DNA of 35,267 bases from positions 1-35,267 of IMG/VR virus record IMGVR_UViG_3300010354_000269; one strand, 5' to 3'. A program made the translations under genes and the position numbers. Source of the stretch: a virus. Below, one piece after another: positions 22,752-30,076 of this stretch. Numbering within the stretch: position 1 is the stretch's first letter; each line of letters begins with the position of its first letter. Under the pieces are notes generated by a model. It saw nothing but the letters and a program-made list of their open reading frames with translations, was not told the origin of the DNA and ran no database searches.

Positions 22752-24112
22752 TGGCATTCGTTGGACCGTTGGATGCATTCAATAGCAATCCAATACAGAC
22801 TAAAGTTGGAACTAGTCAAACAAATATTTTTACAGCAACTTCAACGAAAGTCACTAAAGATAGTAGTGGAAAAATATCTGGAGCAACAACAACAGTATAT
22901 TATTCCGCAAATTCCGGAAGTTATGTTCCTGCGGCTACAACTACTGATGGCGGCAAAACTTGGACATATTTAAAAGATTCCAATGGAAAAGAAATTCTTG
23001 GATCTGATGCTAAGAATTCTTTACAAAAAGGTGCTCTAAAAAATAACACTAGACAACAAATTGTAGCAGCAACAACAAAACCTTTAGGTGGTGGACTCAG
23101 TAAAGAAGAACAAAAAGTAGTTGCATCAGGTACTGAAAATAATGCGACAACTCAAGATACTGCAGATACAAATGGATCCGTTCCCCAGGAGTTCACTAAA
23201 GAAAATCAAGAAAAAACCGATAAAGTATTAAATGATCTTCAAGGTGGAATTAAATCAAAAGGAAGAAGTGTTGGTAGTTATGGTAATGAAACTTATCCAA
23301 TAGATCTGGATATATCTACACAAGATTCTATACAATTCACAATTGTAGAACATGCTCCAAGAAAAATAGGGACTTCGGGATTTGCATCTGGAGACTTTTT
23401 TGGAGAAAGAAATAGAGATAGTATAAAAAGTAGAGGTGGAACTGTTACCTTACCCATCCAACCATCAATTACTGACACTAATGCAGTAAATTGGGGAGGA
23501 GTAGATGTAGATGCTCTTGCAGCGATGGCAGGTATTACAGCCGCAACTGCAATTGGATCTGGTTCTGAAGGGGTTGCTTCTGCTTTATCTGGTGGTGCAG
23601 AACTTTTAAAAAGTAAGGCTGGAAGTGACTCATTAAAATCTGCAATTGCTCTTGGATTTGTATCGGACAATAAGAACTTTCTCACAAAAACAACTGGAGC
23701 AATAGTAAATCCAAACTTAGAACTTCTATTCCAAGGACCAACATTGAGACAATTTACATTTACTTTTGTATTGTCAGCAAGAGAAAAGTCCGAATCGGAA
23801 TCAATAAGAAGAATTATTCGTTTCTTTAAGCAAGGAATGTCTGTGAAAAGAGCAGACACTGGATTGTTCTTAAAGTCTCCACATACGTTTAATATTAAAT
23901 ATATGCATAAGTCTACGACGGAACACCCATACTTAAATTTAATTAAAGAATGTGCATTATTAAATTTTACAGTTGATTATACTCCAGCAGGAAATTATTC
24001 CACTTATGAAGATGGTTCAATGACAATGTATGCACTCTCAATGACATTCCAAGAACTTGATCCAATTTATGATGATGATTATCCAGAAATTAAGGACGCA
24101 ATAGGTTACTAA
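22751..24112 (+). CDS. 48: Baseplate tail tube cap gp48
   Basis: A 453-aa protein (T4 gp48 is 364 aa). The N-terminal 190 residues are Ser/Thr/Gly-rich and low in hydrophobics. The core begins near DLDISTQDSIQFTIVEHAPR and the C-terminus has the recognisable block KSPHTFNIKYMHKSTTEHPY, LLNFTVDYTPAGNYSTYEDG, SMTMYALSMTFQELDPIYDD. This end is typical of gp48/tube-fold proteins, which cap the baseplate and start the tube with gp54. The ribosome binding site AAGGAGG is eight bases before the ATG. An Ala/Gly-rich hydrophobic stretch occurs at about 255-300. Confidence 0.75.
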   Translation: MAFVGPLDAFNSNPIQTKVGTSQTNIFTATSTKVTKDSSGKISGATTTVYYSANSGSYVPAATTTDGGKTWTYLKDSNGKEILGSDAKNSLQKGALKNNTRQQIVAATTKPLGGGLSKEEQKVVASGTENNATTQDTADTNGSVPQEFTKENQEKTDKVLNDLQGGIKSKGRSVGSYGNETYPIDLDISTQDSIQFTIVEHAPRKIGTSGFASGDFFGERNRDSIKSRGGTVTLPIQPSITDTNAVNWGGVDVDALAAMAGITAATAIGSGSEGVASALSGGAELLKSKAGSDSLKSAIALGFVSDNKNFLTKTTGAIVNPNLELLFQGPTLRQFTFTFVLSAREKSESESIRRIIRFFKQGMSVKRADTGLFLKSPHTFNIKYMHKSTTEHPYLNLIKECALLNFTVDYTPAGNYSTYEDGSMTMYALSMTFQELDPIYDDDYPEIKDAIGY

Positions 24113-24113
24113 A

Positions 24114-24782
24114 ATGGCATCATACTTTAGACAGGTTCCAAATTTCGATTATGTTAGCAGGACTGCAGAAAACAAAGCAATCTCTGATTATGTTCCTGTA
24201 AAAAATCTTTTCAAACGAGGAAAACTTCGTGATGACATTTTTGGAAATCTTAGTTTCTTCACGAAGTATAAAATCATAGGTGATGAAAGACCAGATAACG
24301 TTGCTTTCAATATTTACAATGATGAAACATTGGATTGGGTAATTCTTATTTCAAACAATATTCTTAATATTCAAACTGAGTGGCCTTTACCACAAACTTC
24401 ATTTGATGCAATAATGCTAGAAAAGTATGGATCATATACAAATCTAAATGCAGTTCGTCACTATGAAACAGTTGAAGTTAAAAATGTTTCTGGGGTAATC
24501 ATCGTTCCAGAGGGTCTTCAAGTTCCACAAAACTTTAGTGTAACTTACTACGATTACTCATTAGAACAAGAAGTTACAAAATCATCAATTACAGTTCCAG
24601 TCACTAATCTTCAATATGAAGAGAAAATTGAAAATGATAAAAGAAATATATTTGTTCTTAAACCACAATACTTAAATGTTGTATTCAATGATCTTGATAA
24701 TATTATGCCATATAAAAAAGGCACCACTCAATATGTGAGTGATACCTTGAAGAGAGGAGATAATATTAGAATCTATCAGTGA
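24114..24782 (+). CDS. 53: Baseplate wedge subunit gp53
   Basis: A 222-aa protein (T4 gp53 is 196 aa). It starts MASYFRQVPNFDYVSRTAEN and has the gp53 family core FFTKYKIIGDERPDNVAFNI-YNDETLDWVILISNNILN and TEWPLPQTSFDAIMLEKYGS with YTNLNAVRHYET. In T4 it joins wedges to the hub during baseplate assembly. It begins one base after the gp48 stop. Its own stop is the first half of a TGATCA palindrome shared with the convergent gp32 stop. Confidence 0.85.
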   Translation: MASYFRQVPNFDYVSRTAENKAISDYVPVKNLFKRGKLRDDIFGNLSFFTKYKIIGDERPDNVAFNIYNDETLDWVILISNNILNIQTEWPLPQTSFDAIMLEKYGSYTNLNAVRHYETVEVKNVSGVIIVPEGLQVPQNFSVTYYDYSLEQEVTKSSITVPVTNLQYEEKIENDKRNIFVLKPQYLNVVFNDLDNIMPYKKGTTQYVSDTLKRGDNIRIYQ

Positions 24783-25718
24783 TCATTCTTCAGCAAGACG
24801 CTGAAAATAACTTAGAGCATCGTCTTCTTCCTCATTATTATCAAATGTAGGAAGAGAAGGAGTTGATTTGCTACGAGCAAAAGACTCTTCCAGTTCAGCA
24901 ATCACACTATCCTCTTTAGAAGGGGTTTGAACATAAGATTCATACTGATCTTCTTGTTCTTGCACAGCTGCACGAGCAGATTTCTGACCAAGAACATATT
25001 TCAGACGTTTTTCAAGATCTTCATAAGACTTGAACTGATCAGGAGCAATAATAGCAGACAGAGAATATTCTTTCTTCCAAACTGCTTCAAGTGCATCATC
25101 ATCATTCAACAGTGCTGAAGGAGAATCAAACTCGGATTTATCATAATTCCAATAACCTTCAACCTTACGAATCTTCAGACGGAAATTAGCACCAGTCCAA
25201 AAGTCAAAAGGATTAATGGGTTCTTCATCTTCAAATTCAGGTTGCATAGCATTCAGGATCTTGTCAAAGATCTTCTTACCAAACTTGAATAGGAATACTT
25301 TACCTTCGTTTTCAGGATGAGCGGGATCCTTTACGACATAGATGTTACTATAGTAAGACAGTTTGCGCTTCTGCTTACGAACAGTTTCTTTATCTTTTTC
25401 ACTACCACTGTTCCAGAGTTCACGATTGTGCTCAGAAACAGGATCTTTTTGACCGATAGTAGTTAGAGAATTTTCAATATACCAACCACCAGGACCTTGG
25501 AAAGCATGTGAATAAATTTTCACCCAAGGAACATCATCACCTTCAGGTGCAGGAAGGAAACGAATGATTGCAGAACCGACTCCAGTTTTATCCATTTCAG
25601 GTTTCCAGAATCGATCATCAGCACCATTACTACCAGTGCTCATTTTCTCAACTTCTTTCACCAGTTTTTCGGTGAGAGAACCAAGTTTAGATTGCTTTTT
25701 CAGATTTTCAAAAGACAT
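24783..25718 (-). CDS. 32: Single-stranded DNA-binding protein gp32, cysteine-free
   Basis: A 311-aa protein (T4 gp32 is 301 aa). The basic N-terminus (MSFENLKKQSKLGSLTEKLV) is the cooperativity domain, the core includes GPGGWYIENSLTTIG, RKLSYYSNIYVVKDPAHPEN and EGKVFLFKFGKKIFDKILNA, and the C-terminus is acidic (DNNEEEDDALSYFQRLAEE) as in T4, where it recruits partners. The T4 zinc ligands (three Cys and one His) are not present: I see no cysteine in the protein at all. A GAGG ribosome binding site is eight bases upstream, and a second GAGGTACAC in the 48-base leader repeats it, perhaps part of an autoregulatory operator. It follows DUF1825 and gp59 in one operon. Confidence 0.92.
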   Translation of the reverse strand: MSFENLKKQSKLGSLTEKLVKEVEKMSTGSNGADDRFWKPEMDKTGVGSAIIRFLPAPEGDDVPWVKIYSHAFQGPGGWYIENSLTTIGQKDPVSEHNRELWNSGSEKDKETVRKQKRKLSYYSNIYVVKDPAHPENEGKVFLFKFGKKIFDKILNAMQPEFEDEEPINPFDFWTGANFRLKIRKVEGYWNYDKSEFDSPSALLNDDDALEAVWKKEYSLSAIIAPDQFKSYEDLEKRLKYVLGQKSARAAVQEQEDQYESYVQTPSKEDSVIAELEESFARSKSTPSLPTFDNNEEEDDALSYFQRLAEE

Positions 25719-25766
25719 TTGTATACCTCGTATTTGTTGGATTTGGCCTGTGTGTACCTCATCAGT

Positions 25767-26111
25767 TTACATGTCGGAACCAGTATTGTCAATACGTTCC
25801 TTCATGGTCTCAAGCAGTTTAGTCATGTTGTTGAATATGACGTTCATATCAACGTTGGAGGGCATTCCCATCATTCTTGCGGATTCCTGAATTCGTTGTT
25901 TCATTTGAATTGCTTCAGGATCTTCTGAAAGTTTTAATCGAGTATATAGAATTTGCTGTTTGCTCAAAAGTTTTTCCAAAAGAGAAACATGAAACAGCTT
26001 TTCCTCTTTAGACATTCGAGGAAATTCAAAAACATTTCTATAGATATCTTCTTGGAGATCAGATATCTCGGCCATTTCAGCACGAACAACCTCAGAATCA
26101 AAAAAACTCAT
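25767..26111 (-). CDS. DUF1825-like protein between gp59 and gp32
   Basis: A 114-aa helical protein beginning MSFFDSEVVRAEMAEISDLQ, with EEKLFHVSLLEKLLSKQQIL-YTRLKLSEDPEAIQMKQRI in the middle. The opening MxFFDSExV and the LxLSEDPEA block are what I recognise as DUF1825, also found in cyanobacterial genomes. The start overlaps the gp59 stop by four bases (ATGA). Constant neighbours gp59 and gp32 suggest a replication- or recombination-related role, but none is known to me. No membrane segment is visible. Confidence 0.75.
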   Translation of the reverse strand: MSFFDSEVVRAEMAEISDLQEDIYRNVFEFPRMSKEEKLFHVSLLEKLLSKQQILYTRLKLSEDPEAIQMKQRIQESARMMGMPSNVDMNVIFNNMTKLLETMKERIDNTGSDM

Positions 26112-26698
26112 GTTCCTCCAACAATTTGCTTGAGTATCTTTTTGTAGTGAAATACATCTATATGTAGGAAGGGAGAATATTTTTTAATTCTCATACTGAC
26201 GGTTTCCCACACAGGATCTTTTAATTTTTTATCAAAATCTTTCCCGAACAGGAATATTCTATCATAAATGACTAGAGTTTCTAGACTAACTTTCCCGATC
26301 AGGAACATCTTTAAAAGGAGTGGATGACCCTTAGAACAGTCAAAAACTTCTTCAAATTTATTATCAAATAGTTGTTGAGATTCTTCCTTAAACAAGTAAG
26401 AAAGAGATTGTATTTTCTTTTGCCAGGACTTATAACGTGTTTCCCCTTCTTTAATCATTTCCCCAATCCATATAGTTTGGGGATCAGAACATGTTGTAAA
26501 GTTTGCAACAAAGAAATCAATTACTTCTTTATCTTCCTTTTGTCTCGATAACTTTTCAAACCAATATCGATCCTTCCTTTTATAAAAAGATTGCAAGGAC
26601 GCACGACTTTTACCTTGATATTTGTGATAGTCATAAGAATCTTTCGTGAAGTGATTCTTCAGAGCAAGGTAAGTCTTGTAAGTATCAAAAGGCACCAT
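26108..26698 (-). CDS. 59: Helicase loader gp59
   Basis: A 196-aa basic, helical protein (T4 gp59 is 217 aa). Matching segments to T4 are YKTYLALKNHFTKDSYDYHK near the start, the block KRKDRYWFEKLSRQ (T4 KRRDKYFFQKLSE), FFVANFTTCSDPQTIWIGEM (T4 FISNLVANQDAWIGD), and LLLKMFLIGKVSLETLVIYD in the second domain. gp59 loads gp41 helicase on gp32-coated forks. It lies between gp33 and gp32, as in T4 where gene 59 is next to 32. The ribosome binding site is poor; the leader contains runs of A and G. Confidence 0.88.
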   Translation of the reverse strand: MVPFDTYKTYLALKNHFTKDSYDYHKYQGKSRASLQSFYKRKDRYWFEKLSRQKEDKEVIDFFVANFTTCSDPQTIWIGEMIKEGETRYKSWQKKIQSLSYLFKEESQQLFDNKFEEVFDCSKGHPLLLKMFLIGKVSLETLVIYDRIFLFGKDFDKKLKDPVWETVSMRIKKYSPFLHIDVFHYKKILKQIVGGT

Positions 26699-26753
26699 TC
26701 AAAAAAAGTAATATGGGAATTTTTGCCGGGAAAATTTTTCCCCCTAAAATGGA

Positions 26754-27011
26754 TTAAAAGATCAATTTTGCTCTGGAAGTCTTCTTAAGGAAGTTTAACT
26801 CCATAGCTTCATACTTAATCTTTTCTTTGAGTGGTTTTGAAATAAGTTTTGGAACAGACTCAATATCAATACTATTTTTTTCACAAAAGTGAATGATGGC
26901 ATCAATATAATTCATATCCTCATTATGCTGCACAAGATTTTCAATCTCTTGAGCAAACCGAGAAGGACAAAAAAACTTTGATTCCAGTACCTTTTCTAAT
27001 TCATTTTCCAT
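26754..27011 (-). CDS. 33: Late transcription co-activator gp33
   Basis: An 85-aa protein from the ATG at 27011, which follows an AGGA ribosome binding site; an upstream TTG would add eight residues. The region IENLVQHNEDMNYIDAIIHF-CEKNSIDIESVPKLISKPLK-EKIKYEAMELNFL aligns with T4 gp33 (EKMVEEFGMSYLEATTAFLE-ENSIPETQFAKFI). T4 gp33 links RNA polymerase to the gp45 clamp and activates late promoters. The C-terminus ends in KLIF; in T4 the C-terminal hydrophobic motif binds the clamp. It is the first gene after a strong early promoter, which fits its need before late transcription. Confidence 0.82.
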   Translation of the reverse strand: MENELEKVLESKFFCPSRFAQEIENLVQHNEDMNYIDAIIHFCEKNSIDIESVPKLISKPLKEKIKYEAMELNFLKKTSRAKLIF

Positions 27012-27059
27012 TTGTCCTAACACGGTGATGTACAATCTTTTTCCTCAACTTAGATACTC

Positions 27060-27088
27060 ATTATAATAGAAAAGAACGAACAAGTCAA
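27060..27088 (-). promoter_or_regulatory. Early sigma70 promoter TTGACT-17-TATAAT for gp33-gp59-gp32
   Basis: The minus strand carries TTGACT (27083-27088), 17 bases, then TATAAT (27060-27065). Transcription would start near 27053, about 42 bases before the gp33 ATG. The -35 box contains the TGA stop of the upstream nuclease gene. Confidence 0.88.
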
Positions 27089-27759
27089 GAAATCTGCTGA
27101 AGTTTATCATCAACAAATTTCTTAATATATTGTGTAAGTAATTTGATATATTTTACCTTATCATATTCTTCGTAGACTTCAACTTCACCATTCTCGCAGG
27201 TCATTATAATCACAAATTTTTTAACCGAAAGTCCGGTGAGTTCATGGAGCATACATGCATATGCACAACACTGAACAAAATATCCATCAATCCAATCTCT
27301 TGGTTTTGGTTGCTTTGATGTTTTAAAGTCGATGATCGATAATTCACCATCAAACTCAGCAATACAATCAACAGTTCCAGCAATACCAAAGTATTCGCTA
27401 TAAAGAGAACCTTCAAGAGTGTAAATATTATTTATACGTTTTAATGCAGGTTTTGCAATATTAAATAAATGCTCTGAGATAGGTTGTACAGTTGGAAGAT
27501 CTGAGTTCTTTAAGTGATGCTCAATCAAAGTATGAACATCAGTTCCACGACTAGTTGCCCTACGAGTAATTCGATCTGCTTCTTCGTCACCAACTTTTCT
27601 ACGCCATGCAGCAAACTTTTCTTTGCTGTAATGACTAATAACAGAAGTAATTGATACAAACTTGTGGAGTTCGTTATTATTTGGAACTTTGTAATAACGA
27701 ACTCCATCAATCATCTCCCTTTCAAGACAAGGGAGATTTAATTCAACATGATTAAACAT
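27085..27759 (-). CDS. PD-(D/E)XK exonuclease-family protein
   Basis: A 224-aa protein with RecB/Cas4/MGME1-like nuclease motifs: SRGTDVHTLIEHHL (about 70-83, His76), YSEYFGIAGTVDCIAE (Asp131), LSIIDFKTSKQPK (Asp144, Lys146) and YFVQCCAYACML (the Gln helix, about 160-171). These positions give the full metal and catalytic set. Cyanophages usually annotate this gene as an exonuclease next to phoH, and DNA degradation or recombination is likely. It overlaps the phoH stop by one base (TGATG). No Fe-S cysteine cluster as in Cas4 is apparent. Confidence 0.78.
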   Translation of the reverse strand: MFNHVELNLPCLEREMIDGVRYYKVPNNNELHKFVSITSVISHYSKEKFAAWRRKVGDEEADRITRRATSRGTDVHTLIEHHLKNSDLPTVQPISEHLFNIAKPALKRINNIYTLEGSLYSEYFGIAGTVDCIAEFDGELSIIDFKTSKQPKPRDWIDGYFVQCCAYACMLHELTGLSVKKFVIIMTCENGEVEVYEEYDKVKYIKLLTQYIKKFVDDKLQQIS

Positions 27760-28508
27760 CAGAGATTCAATTCCATCTTAGCAATAATATATTCCTTACA
27801 GAGACCGGAACGAACAATATCTTCTGCACCAAATTCAATCATATCAAATGATGGCATAACTCTAAGAATTCTCATAAAGTCAACAATACCATTTCGTTCA
27901 TTAGTTTTCACAAGATCTGATTGTGTTGCATCACCACAAAACATAATCTTAGAATTTTCACCAACACGAGTGATGATTGAATCGAGTTCGTGGAAATTCA
28001 AATTCTGAAATTCATCTACAATAATGATTGCATTATCCAGAGTAGTTCCTCTAATAAAAGAAGTACTCCAAAAACTAATCGTTCCTTGAGTTTTGAGGTT
28101 TCCATAGAGCATTTCAAATGCAGAGTCATCTGGCATCTCAAACATGTACTTCACCATATTCTTATAAGGAATCTGATAAAGAGATGATTTGTCTTCATGA
28201 TCTCCAGGCAAAAATCCAATCTCCCTTGTAGCAACCAAAGACCTTACAAGGTAAATTTTTTCATATGGAGTTTTTTCATCAAGAACATCACGCAATGCAT
28301 TGTAAAGAGTGATAAAAGTCTTACCAGTACCAGCAGCACCATATGCAACTAGGTTCTGTTCGAGTTTATATGCCTTAAACAATGCCTCTTGATTATCAGT
28401 AAGAGGTTCAATCGTCTTCATTATGTCGAGATTGATTGGCTTCTTTCTTTTCATTTGTCTGTTGCTCATACCAAATGGTACTGGATTAGATACTCTTTTT
28501 CTTGCCAT
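27759..28508 (-). CDS. phoH: PhoH-like P-loop ATPase
   Basis: A 249-aa protein with Walker A GAAGTGKT at 57-64, Walker B IIIVDEFQN at 161-169, and the sensor-like GDATQSDL at 192-199. The region SLVATREIGFLPGDHEDKSS is a PhoH signature. PhoH is a common cyanophage gene whose bacterial homologue is induced by phosphate starvation; its role in phage is unsettled and may concern RNA or nucleotide metabolism. It lies in an operon with the nuclease downstream and an FmdB-like small gene nine bases upstream. Confidence 0.93.
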   Translation of the reverse strand: MARKRVSNPVPFGMSNRQMKRKKPINLDIMKTIEPLTDNQEALFKAYKLEQNLVAYGAAGTGKTFITLYNALRDVLDEKTPYEKIYLVRSLVATREIGFLPGDHEDKSSLYQIPYKNMVKYMFEMPDDSAFEMLYGNLKTQGTISFWSTSFIRGTTLDNAIIIVDEFQNLNFHELDSIITRVGENSKIMFCGDATQSDLVKTNERNGIVDFMRILRVMPSFDMIEFGAEDIVRSGLCKEYIIAKMELNL

Positions 28509-28517
28509 GTAAAATTA

Positions 28518-28760
28518 CTATAGTGGTTTAACTCGTGATCCTGGTGCTTGAGATGCTTTTCTAAGAACGTCATTCCATCCAGGATTTTTAGAAATTAGTT
28601 TATTCTGCCAATCACCAACTTCTCCTGGTGTCGCACATCCTTCAGACCAATCTCTTTTCCATTCTGGATTATCCTTATACCATTGAGTGATCTCATGAAC
28701 ACTCATCTCGATAACTTTTTTTTCTCCAGTTTCCTTATGAATAATAGGATAGATTGCCAA
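28518..28760 (-). CDS. FmdB-like small protein without zinc cysteines, TTG start
   Basis: An 80-aa protein beginning with a TTG start codon (MAIYPIIHKETGEKKVIEMS) preceded by GGAGG at seven bases. It then has a helix VHEITQWYKDNPEWKRDWSE and ends NPGWNDVLRKASQAPGSRVK. The layout (short beta hairpin, then an end GFxDVLxKxxxxxPGS) is that of phage FmdB-like regulatory proteins, but the CxxC zinc ribbon is replaced by the hairpin. It precedes phoH by nine bases. Function unknown. Confidence 0.65.
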   Translation of the reverse strand: MAIYPIIHKETGEKKVIEMSVHEITQWYKDNPEWKRDWSEGCATPGEVGDWQNKLISKNPGWNDVLRKASQAPGSRVKPL

Positions 28761-28786
28761 ATTTAAACCTCCATCTTATGTACGGG

Positions 28787-28794
28787 TATTTATT
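28787..28794 (-). promoter_or_regulatory. Late-type box AATAAATA at the thyX stop
   Basis: The minus strand reads AATAAATA; the inner TAA is the thyX stop codon. It ends 27 bases before the TTG start at 28760, in the distance range of other late boxes here. Confidence 0.4.
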
Positions 28795-29506
28795 CAATGG
28801 TGATAGATGGTGCATCATTACACTCAGAGCAACCTTCACGATTCCATCCAAGTGCTTCAGATACTGCGGGGAACTGGCAGGTAAAGATGCAACGAACAAG
28901 TTCTGCAATCTCCATATGTTCCTTCTGAGTCCCGTGTGATGAACGCAAATCAATGTAATGTATCCACGACCTTACAGAACCGGTCATATAGAGTCTTGTG
29001 GGGGTCGCCAATGGTAGTACAAACCTCGCACACTCCTTTGCCACACCCTTTTCTAGAAGACGGTTGTAGAGTCTCAAACCCTGCTCAAAATGAACTCGAA
29101 TATCCTCAGTCAAAGTCAGTTTCAAATAATCGGGAATGTCATCAATACTATTTTGACGATTCTTATTATCCTGACGACGTAGTTCAGGAAGAGGAATAGT
29201 CTTATTCAGAAGGTTAGTATCAGCATATCGTTGTGAAAATTCTTGATATGTGAAGGACCTATGACGCAAAATCTGAGCTGCGATACCTCTTGTAGTATTA
29301 ATCTCTACAGTCATCGAAGCTTGTTCGAAGATACTCCAGTGTTGATGTTGAATACAATACTTGAGCAGTCCTGAGAACTTTTCATTCTCTTGGTTAGCAG
29401 GATTACTTACCCGAGCACAATAAGCCATATGCTTTTCTGCGTCAGGAGTAACACTAACAAGTTTTACTTCTGGTTTCATAAACTCAAACTCAGTCGGGAT
29501 ATCCAT
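28790..29506 (-). CDS. thyX: Flavin-dependent thymidylate synthase ThyX
   Basis: Converts dUMP to dTMP with FAD and methylenetetrahydrofolate, giving thymidine for AT-rich phage DNA. The ThyX signature RHR-x7-S is present as RHRSFTYQEFSQRY (about 81-94). Other matches are YCARVSNPANQENEKFSGLL, HWSIFEQASMTVEI and the C-terminal SWIHYIDLRSSHGTQKEHME. I chose the ATG at 29506 because GGAG lies six bases upstream; 29521 and 29479 are alternatives. This makes 238 aa. It overlaps the upstream 59-aa gene by 17 bases. The C-terminal end has two Cys (EGCSEC). Confidence 0.92.
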   Translation of the reverse strand: MDIPTEFEFMKPEVKLVSVTPDAEKHMAYCARVSNPANQENEKFSGLLKYCIQHQHWSIFEQASMTVEINTTRGIAAQILRHRSFTYQEFSQRYADTNLLNKTIPLPELRRQDNKNRQNSIDDIPDYLKLTLTEDIRVHFEQGLRLYNRLLEKGVAKECARFVLPLATPTRLYMTGSVRSWIHYIDLRSSHGTQKEHMEIAELVRCIFTCQFPAVSEALGWNREGCSECNDAPSITIE

Positions 29507-29669
29507 CATCATCTCCATCATAAAATACTTCGTCGTAATCGGTAATGTAAGGTGCTACTTCTTCATAGCTTGTTTTATAGGAATCTATATCAGAGTAAAC
29601 TTCTGATTTTAAGCATTCTACAAGAGACTCAAGATTCCTTACAATTAACTTAAGCTTTTCTCTATCCAT
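29490..29669 (-). CDS. Small acidic protein, 59 aa, upstream of thyX
   Basis: Reads MDREKLKLIVRNLESLVECL, KSEVYSDIDSYKTSYEEVAP, then YITDYDEVFYDGDDDGYPD. A helix is followed by an acidic Tyr/Asp-rich tail. It is the first gene after the early promoter at 29692-29720, and its end overlaps the thyX start region, so the two are coupled. No family recognised; the acidic tail could mimic DNA or bind metal, but that is speculative. Confidence 0.6.
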   Translation of the reverse strand: MDREKLKLIVRNLESLVECLKSEVYSDIDSYKTSYEEVAPYITDYDEVFYDGDDDGYPD

Positions 29670-29691
29670 TCAATTGAACGCTGACAAAGGT

Positions 29692-29720
29692 ATTATACAC
29701 AAAAAAAGAGGGGTAGTCAA
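29692..29720 (-). promoter_or_regulatory. Early sigma70 promoter TTGACT-17-TATAAT for thyX unit
   Basis: TTGACT (29715-29720), 17 bases, TATAAT (29692-29697) on the minus strand, with a TG one base before the -10 (extended -10). Start near 29685, 16 bases before the 59-aa gene. The -35 lies in the loop of the upstream terminator and the U-tract forms the spacer. Confidence 0.88.
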
Positions 29721-29726
29721 CCCCTC
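29701..29726 (-). terminator. Strong terminator overlapping the thyX-unit promoter
   Basis: GAGGGGT (29720-29726 read on the minus strand) pairs perfectly with ACCCCTC around TGACT, followed by seven Us. It ends the transcript of the 60-aa gene, and the same bases hold the next promoter's -35 and spacer. Confidence 0.88.
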
Positions 29727-29733
29727 ACAACGA

Positions 29734-29916
29734 CTATTCTAGAATTCTCCTACATATCTTCTTACAAGTTCCCCAATCATCATTACACTCAATTATGCAG
29801 TTATAATAATCATTTAGCAAATCAGATTCATCTGACACATTATCTAAACTATGATTTAAACTATTAATACTTTGTTGCCATCCAGCCAGTTGATTGTAAG
29901 ACACAAGGTTGTGCAT
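29734..29916 (-). CDS. Small Cys-containing protein, 60 aa
   Basis: Starts MHNLVSYNQLAGWQQSINSL at an ATG preceded by GGAGG at six bases; an upstream TTG in frame is rejected. The end DDWGTCKKICRRILE, together with NCIIEC, gives four cysteines that could form two disulfides or a metal site. It has its own early promoter (29985-30013) and a strong terminator directly after, so it is a single-gene unit. Unknown function. Confidence 0.65.
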   Translation of the reverse strand: MHNLVSYNQLAGWQQSINSLNHSLDNVSDESDLLNDYYNCIIECNDDWGTCKKICRRILE

Positions 29917-29984
29917 AATAACCTCCACGCACAAGGACAATCATAATAAAGATTTGATTTTTAGATCACTTTTCTCACCTCTTT

Positions 29985-30013
29985 ATTCTACCACTATCTA
30001 TACAAATTGTCAG
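29985..30013 (-). promoter_or_regulatory. Early sigma70 promoter CTGACA-17-TAGAAT
   Basis: CTGACA (30008-30013), 17 bases, TAGAAT (29985-29990) on the minus strand, with a TG before the -10. It would give a leader of about 60 bases before the 60-aa gene. The -35 overlaps one arm of a long inverted repeat. Confidence 0.7.
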
Positions 30014-30054
30014 GGATCCTTAACAAAAATTTATGCCTACTAGTTTATACCCAT

Positions 30055-30076
30055 AAAAAAAGGATCGTTAAGATCC
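30055..30076 (-). terminator. Terminator at the end of the micro-gene operon
   Basis: GGATC pairs with GATCC around a five-base loop (TTAAC) and is followed by seven Us. The stop codon of the 51-aa gene is in the loop. A competing pairing exists between 30068-30079 and 30012-30024. Confidence 0.65.

Noticed and set aside
23293-23859. Long open frame (188 aa) antisense to gp48
   Set aside because: It lies wholly inside the confident gp48 gene, has no ribosome binding site or neighbour overlaps, and its composition (Ser/Pro/Leu-rich) is that of a shadow frame.
26699-26753. A/G-rich runs and GGGAAAATTTTTCCC between gp33 and gp59
   Set aside because: The symmetrical run could fold weakly, but it has no clear stem-loop of use and no U-tract; it may only be a low-complexity leader.
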